Of a DNA stretch of 32,736 bases, positions 30,505 to 32,736 are shown piece after piece (position 1 is the stretch's first letter; every line of letters begins with the position of its first letter). The notes under the pieces are model-generated. The model ran no database searches and was not told the DNA's origin. It worked only from the letters and a program-made list of their open reading frames with translations. The translations under genes were made by a program, and so were the position numbers. Where the stretch lies: NCBI GenBank assembly GCA_022822085.1, contig JAJECK010000087.1:1-32736 (forward strand), given 5' to 3'. The DNA comes from Candidatus Poribacteria bacterium (GTDB lineage Bacteria; Poribacteria; WGA-4E; WGA-3G).

Positions 30505-31617
30505 ATGATTAAAAACGATGCTGAACTTGTTAACAGTACTTTGTCCGGAGACGAAACAGCCTTCACTCTCTTAGTTCAGAAATACGAAAAGAGTATTCAC
30601 GCTATCGTGTGGCGGAGGATCAAGGATTATCACATCGCCGAAGAAATTACACAAGATGTCTTCCTACAGGCTTACAATAAACTGTCTACGCTAAAAGATC
30701 CGAATAAGTTTGGCAGATGGCTATATGTAATTACGAAGCAGTTTTGTACAAAATGGCTCCAGAAGCAAAAACCTACAATGCTATCCTTAGATGCCGTTGA
30801 TACAGCAACCTTAGAGAAATCCGATTTTGCACATTATACCGCAGAACAACATGAGAAGAAGGCGACAGAGCAGTACAAAGAAATTGTTAATGATCTTTTG
30901 GAGAAATTACCTGATAACCAACGTACAGTAGTGGTACTCTATTACCTACATGAAATGAAATACAAAGCAATCAGCAAATTGCTGGAAGTACCTATCAACA
31001 CGATTAAGAGTAGAATCAGTCGTGCACGACAACGATTGCAGGAGGAAGAACTGATGATTTGCGAAACTCTTGGTAGCATTGAACCCCCTATTGACTTAAC
31101 CAATCATGTGTTCTGTGACAGCATGGAATTCAAAGCCGGCACACCATATTTTGACGACGAGCATACAGTATATACCGGTCCGCAAACCGTGAAAGCTTTG
31201 ATGAGTACCTTTGACACGGACTTTGACAGTAGTATTATAAAAATCACGGTCGGTATAGTTGAAGGTAAATCAAGTAGTCTCCCAATTGGTGAGATAGATA
31301 AACGGTTTCCTCGGACACAGTGGCTTCAACTGATTTTGGATAATGGACTTACCATAGAAGACTTTATGCATTATGCATCTTGTTTGTCTAAGCGGCATAT
31401 TTTGGCTTTTTTAGAAGACAATCCAGACTTCCAAAAAGTAAATTTTTTCGGTATACCACCCATTCAAGATGACTGGGAAAAGTATAAAACGGCTTTTGTC
31501 AGGGACATTATTGCCACTGAGAAAGAGGTTAGAGAACAAGATAAACAGGGCCATAAAGATGAGGTTGCAGACTCCGCATTAAAAACGGCGTTGGCACATT
31601 TAAAATCTTGTCCGTAG
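30505..31617 (+). CDS. ECF-type sigma factor with one copy of the unknown C-terminal domain
   Basis: A 370-residue paralogue of the sigma factor at 22451. Region 2 (HIAEEITQDVFLQAYNKL) and region 4 (LPDNQRTVVVLYYLHEM, INTIKSRISRARQRL) are intact. They are followed by a single copy of the unknown domain (about 202-350) with YTGPQTVKALM, KITVGI, LQLILDNGLTIE and CLSKRHILAFLEDNPDF, then a different short tail. Compared with the first gene it has one extra residue in the IPPIQDDW segment. ATG 30505 aligns with the first gene's start; ATG 30502 is possible. The frame opens upstream at a TTG that overlaps the GGAGA ribosome-binding site. The fifth permease follows by 85 bp. No anti-sigma factor is adjacent. 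Confidence 0.87.
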   Translation: MIKNDAELVNSTLSGDETAFTLLVQKYEKSIHAIVWRRIKDYHIAEEITQDVFLQAYNKLSTLKDPNKFGRWLYVITKQFCTKWLQKQKPTMLSLDAVDTATLEKSDFAHYTAEQHEKKATEQYKEIVNDLLEKLPDNQRTVVVLYYLHEMKYKAISKLLEVPINTIKSRISRARQRLQEEELMICETLGSIEPPIDLTNHVFCDSMEFKAGTPYFDDEHTVYTGPQTVKALMSTFDTDFDSSIIKITVGIVEGKSSSLPIGEIDKRFPRTQWLQLILDNGLTIEDFMHYASCLSKRHILAFLEDNPDFQKVNFFGIPPIQDDWEKYKTAFVRDIIATEKEVREQDKQGHKDEVADSALKTALAHLKSCP

Positions 31618-31702
31618 CAACTTGAGTTATTTCAATAGCACCCGCAAATACAGGTTTTGTAAACCATGAGAGATGGTAATCCCGATATATGGAGATTGCG
31701 AA

Positions 31703-32736
31703 ATGTTACGAACACTAATTCGAAAAGAGATGATGCATCATATCCTGAGCGTTCGATTTATTGTACTGCTGCTGATGTGTCTGTTACTTGTTCCACTTAC
31801 CCTTTCTATCAACTATCGAAACTATCGCCAAAACTTAGTAGACTATCAAGAAGCCGTTAAACTGGCAAATATTGAAGAAAAGACAGTAAACCCGAAGATG
31901 CCGCTGGAACCGGAGATTGAGGTTTCTAAACTCTTTCTCAAACCAACGCCTTTGAGTGTGTTTGCAAACGGATTAGGAGACGCGCTGCCAAGTTACCTTG
32001 GTATGACCCGTAATGGGATTATTCAAGGAGTTCCATCTTTGGTTTCGGATTCCCTTTCCTATCTTTTCGGACATCTTGACTTTCTTTTTCTCGTAGGCAC
32101 TGTTTTCAGCTTGCTCGCACTGCTATTTACCTTTGATGCAGTTGCCGGAGAGCGAGAAGCGGGTACCCTTCGGGTTACCTTAGCGAATTCTCTGCCGCGT
32201 GACCTCTTTCTGTGGAGTAAATTAATTGGCGGATATATTGTGTTCGTAGTGCCGTTTTTGGTATCCTTTCTATTCGGCTTATTGGTACTTGTTTGGCAAG
32301 GTTTTCCCCTCGGTGAACCCGAAATGTTTCCTCGGGTGTTCAGTCTAACTCTCGTCTCGCTGCTCTATATTGCGGTCTTCTTTGCGATAGGGACAGTCAT
32401 TTCAACCTACTTAGATAATTCCAAGACTGCACTCATCGTCGCCTTTACGGTTTGGGTGTTTGCCGTGCTGATTACGCCGCGCGTCGGATTTATCACGGCG
32501 AAATTCATCGCGCCAACGCGCACATCACAGAGTGTCTATCTGGAAAAGACGGCTCTCCGTGAGAATTTCAATGCAGAACTTGAAGAGAAAAAAAGGGAAA
32601 TACACAAAGAACTCTGGAAGGATCGTCGGCAACCTCCCTACGAAGAAGTGGATGAACGGATGAAACCTCTTGAAGAGGAATTTCGGCAGAAATTCAAAGA
32701 GCACACTGATGAAATAGATCGAAACTATCAGCGTGA
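31703..32736 (+). CDS. ABC-2-like membrane permease, paralogue 5 (cut by window end)
   Basis: The open frame from ATG 31703 (GGAGA upstream) runs 344 codons to the window edge without a stop. It begins MLRTLIRKEMMHHILSVRFI, identical at the start to paralogue 1, and contains FDAVAGEREAGTLRVTL, the central helices, and the start of the second outer loop (ending near EIDRNYQR). It is clearly the closest relative of paralogue 1, and both directly follow a sigma gene. Upstream DNA (AAATACAGGTTTT and GATATATGGAGA) is also conserved between the two. About 125 residues and the last helix are missing to the right. Confidence 0.85.
   Translation, partial: MLRTLIRKEMMHHILSVRFIVLLLMCLLLVPLTLSINYRNYRQNLVDYQEAVKLANIEEKTVNPKMPLEPEIEVSKLFLKPTPLSVFANGLGDALPSYLGMTRNGIIQGVPSLVSDSLSYLFGHLDFLFLVGTVFSLLALLFTFDAVAGEREAGTLRVTLANSLPRDLFLWSKLIGGYIVFVVPFLVSFLFGLLVLVWQGFPLGEPEMFPRVFSLTLVSLLYIAVFFAIGTVISTYLDNSKTALIVAFTVWVFAVLITPRVGFITAKFIAPTRTSQSVYLEKTALRENFNAELEEKKREIHKELWKDRRQPPYEEVDERMKPLEEEFRQKFKEHTDEIDRNYQR

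Noticed and set aside
31666-31860. 64-codon frame before the last permease
   Set aside because: Out of frame with the permease that starts at 31703. The permease frame continues to the window edge and matches its paralogues.

Overview
The window looks like a chromosomal segment of an uncultured, AT-rich, Gram-negative bacterium. The envelope genes support this: an OmpA-type lipoprotein, a beta-barrel protein ending in Phe, an O-antigen ligase/polymerase-like protein and a DUF368 undecaprenyl-phosphate translocase. TTG and GTG starts occur. A fused indolepyruvate:ferredoxin oxidoreductase, a sulfatase-fold enzyme, abundant GGGTAGAG/CCCGAC hairpin repeats and GCTGTCGGCTGTCAGC-like spacer sequence recall Candidatus Poribacteria (sponge symbionts). 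That assignment is from memory and moderate in confidence.

Layout. (1) 360-2210 (-): a Ycf46-like tandem AAA+ protein whose Walker A lysine is Asn. It is divergent from uridine kinase (2699-3343, +). (2) 3694-5476 (+): three consecutive small heat-shock proteins behind two tandem sigma-54-type -24/-12 elements; the third carries a 106-residue Arg-rich extension. (3) 5549-6193 (-): an aquaporin with a plant-TIP-like selectivity filter, next to a 247-bp MITE with 12-bp inverted ends. (4) 6502-11061 (-): envelope block of sulfatase-fold hydrolase (Thr at the nucleophile position), O-antigen ligase-like protein, beta-barrel protein and OmpA lipoprotein. It is divergent from an M48 membrane protease (11240-12613, +). 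(5) 12625-21507 (-): housekeeping block of ZapA-like protein, AroE, fused IOR, RecN, NAD kinase and DUF368 translocase, with a consensus sigma-70 promoter at 21542-21570. (6) 21508-22450: AT-rich intergenic region with four ATGAG-N-CTCAT palindromes spaced exactly 32 bp apart and a hairpin repeat. (7) 22451-32736 (+): an island made of an ECF-type sigma factor with a duplicated C-terminal domain, four ABC-2-like permease paralogues, a second sigma factor of the same family, and the start of a fifth permease that runs off the window.

The most novel region is the sigma/permease island. Each sigma factor has a standard ECF region 2/region 4 core fused to a roughly 148-residue domain I do not recognise, present in two nearly identical tandem copies in the first gene. 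Each sigma gene has a closely matching promoter and is followed directly by the same type of six-helix permease. No ATPase and no anti-sigma factor are encoded in the window. The [sigma-permease] pair appears to have been duplicated as a unit. A plausible reading, which is inference, is a self-regulated envelope transport or sensing system in which the unknown domain replaces a separate anti-sigma factor.
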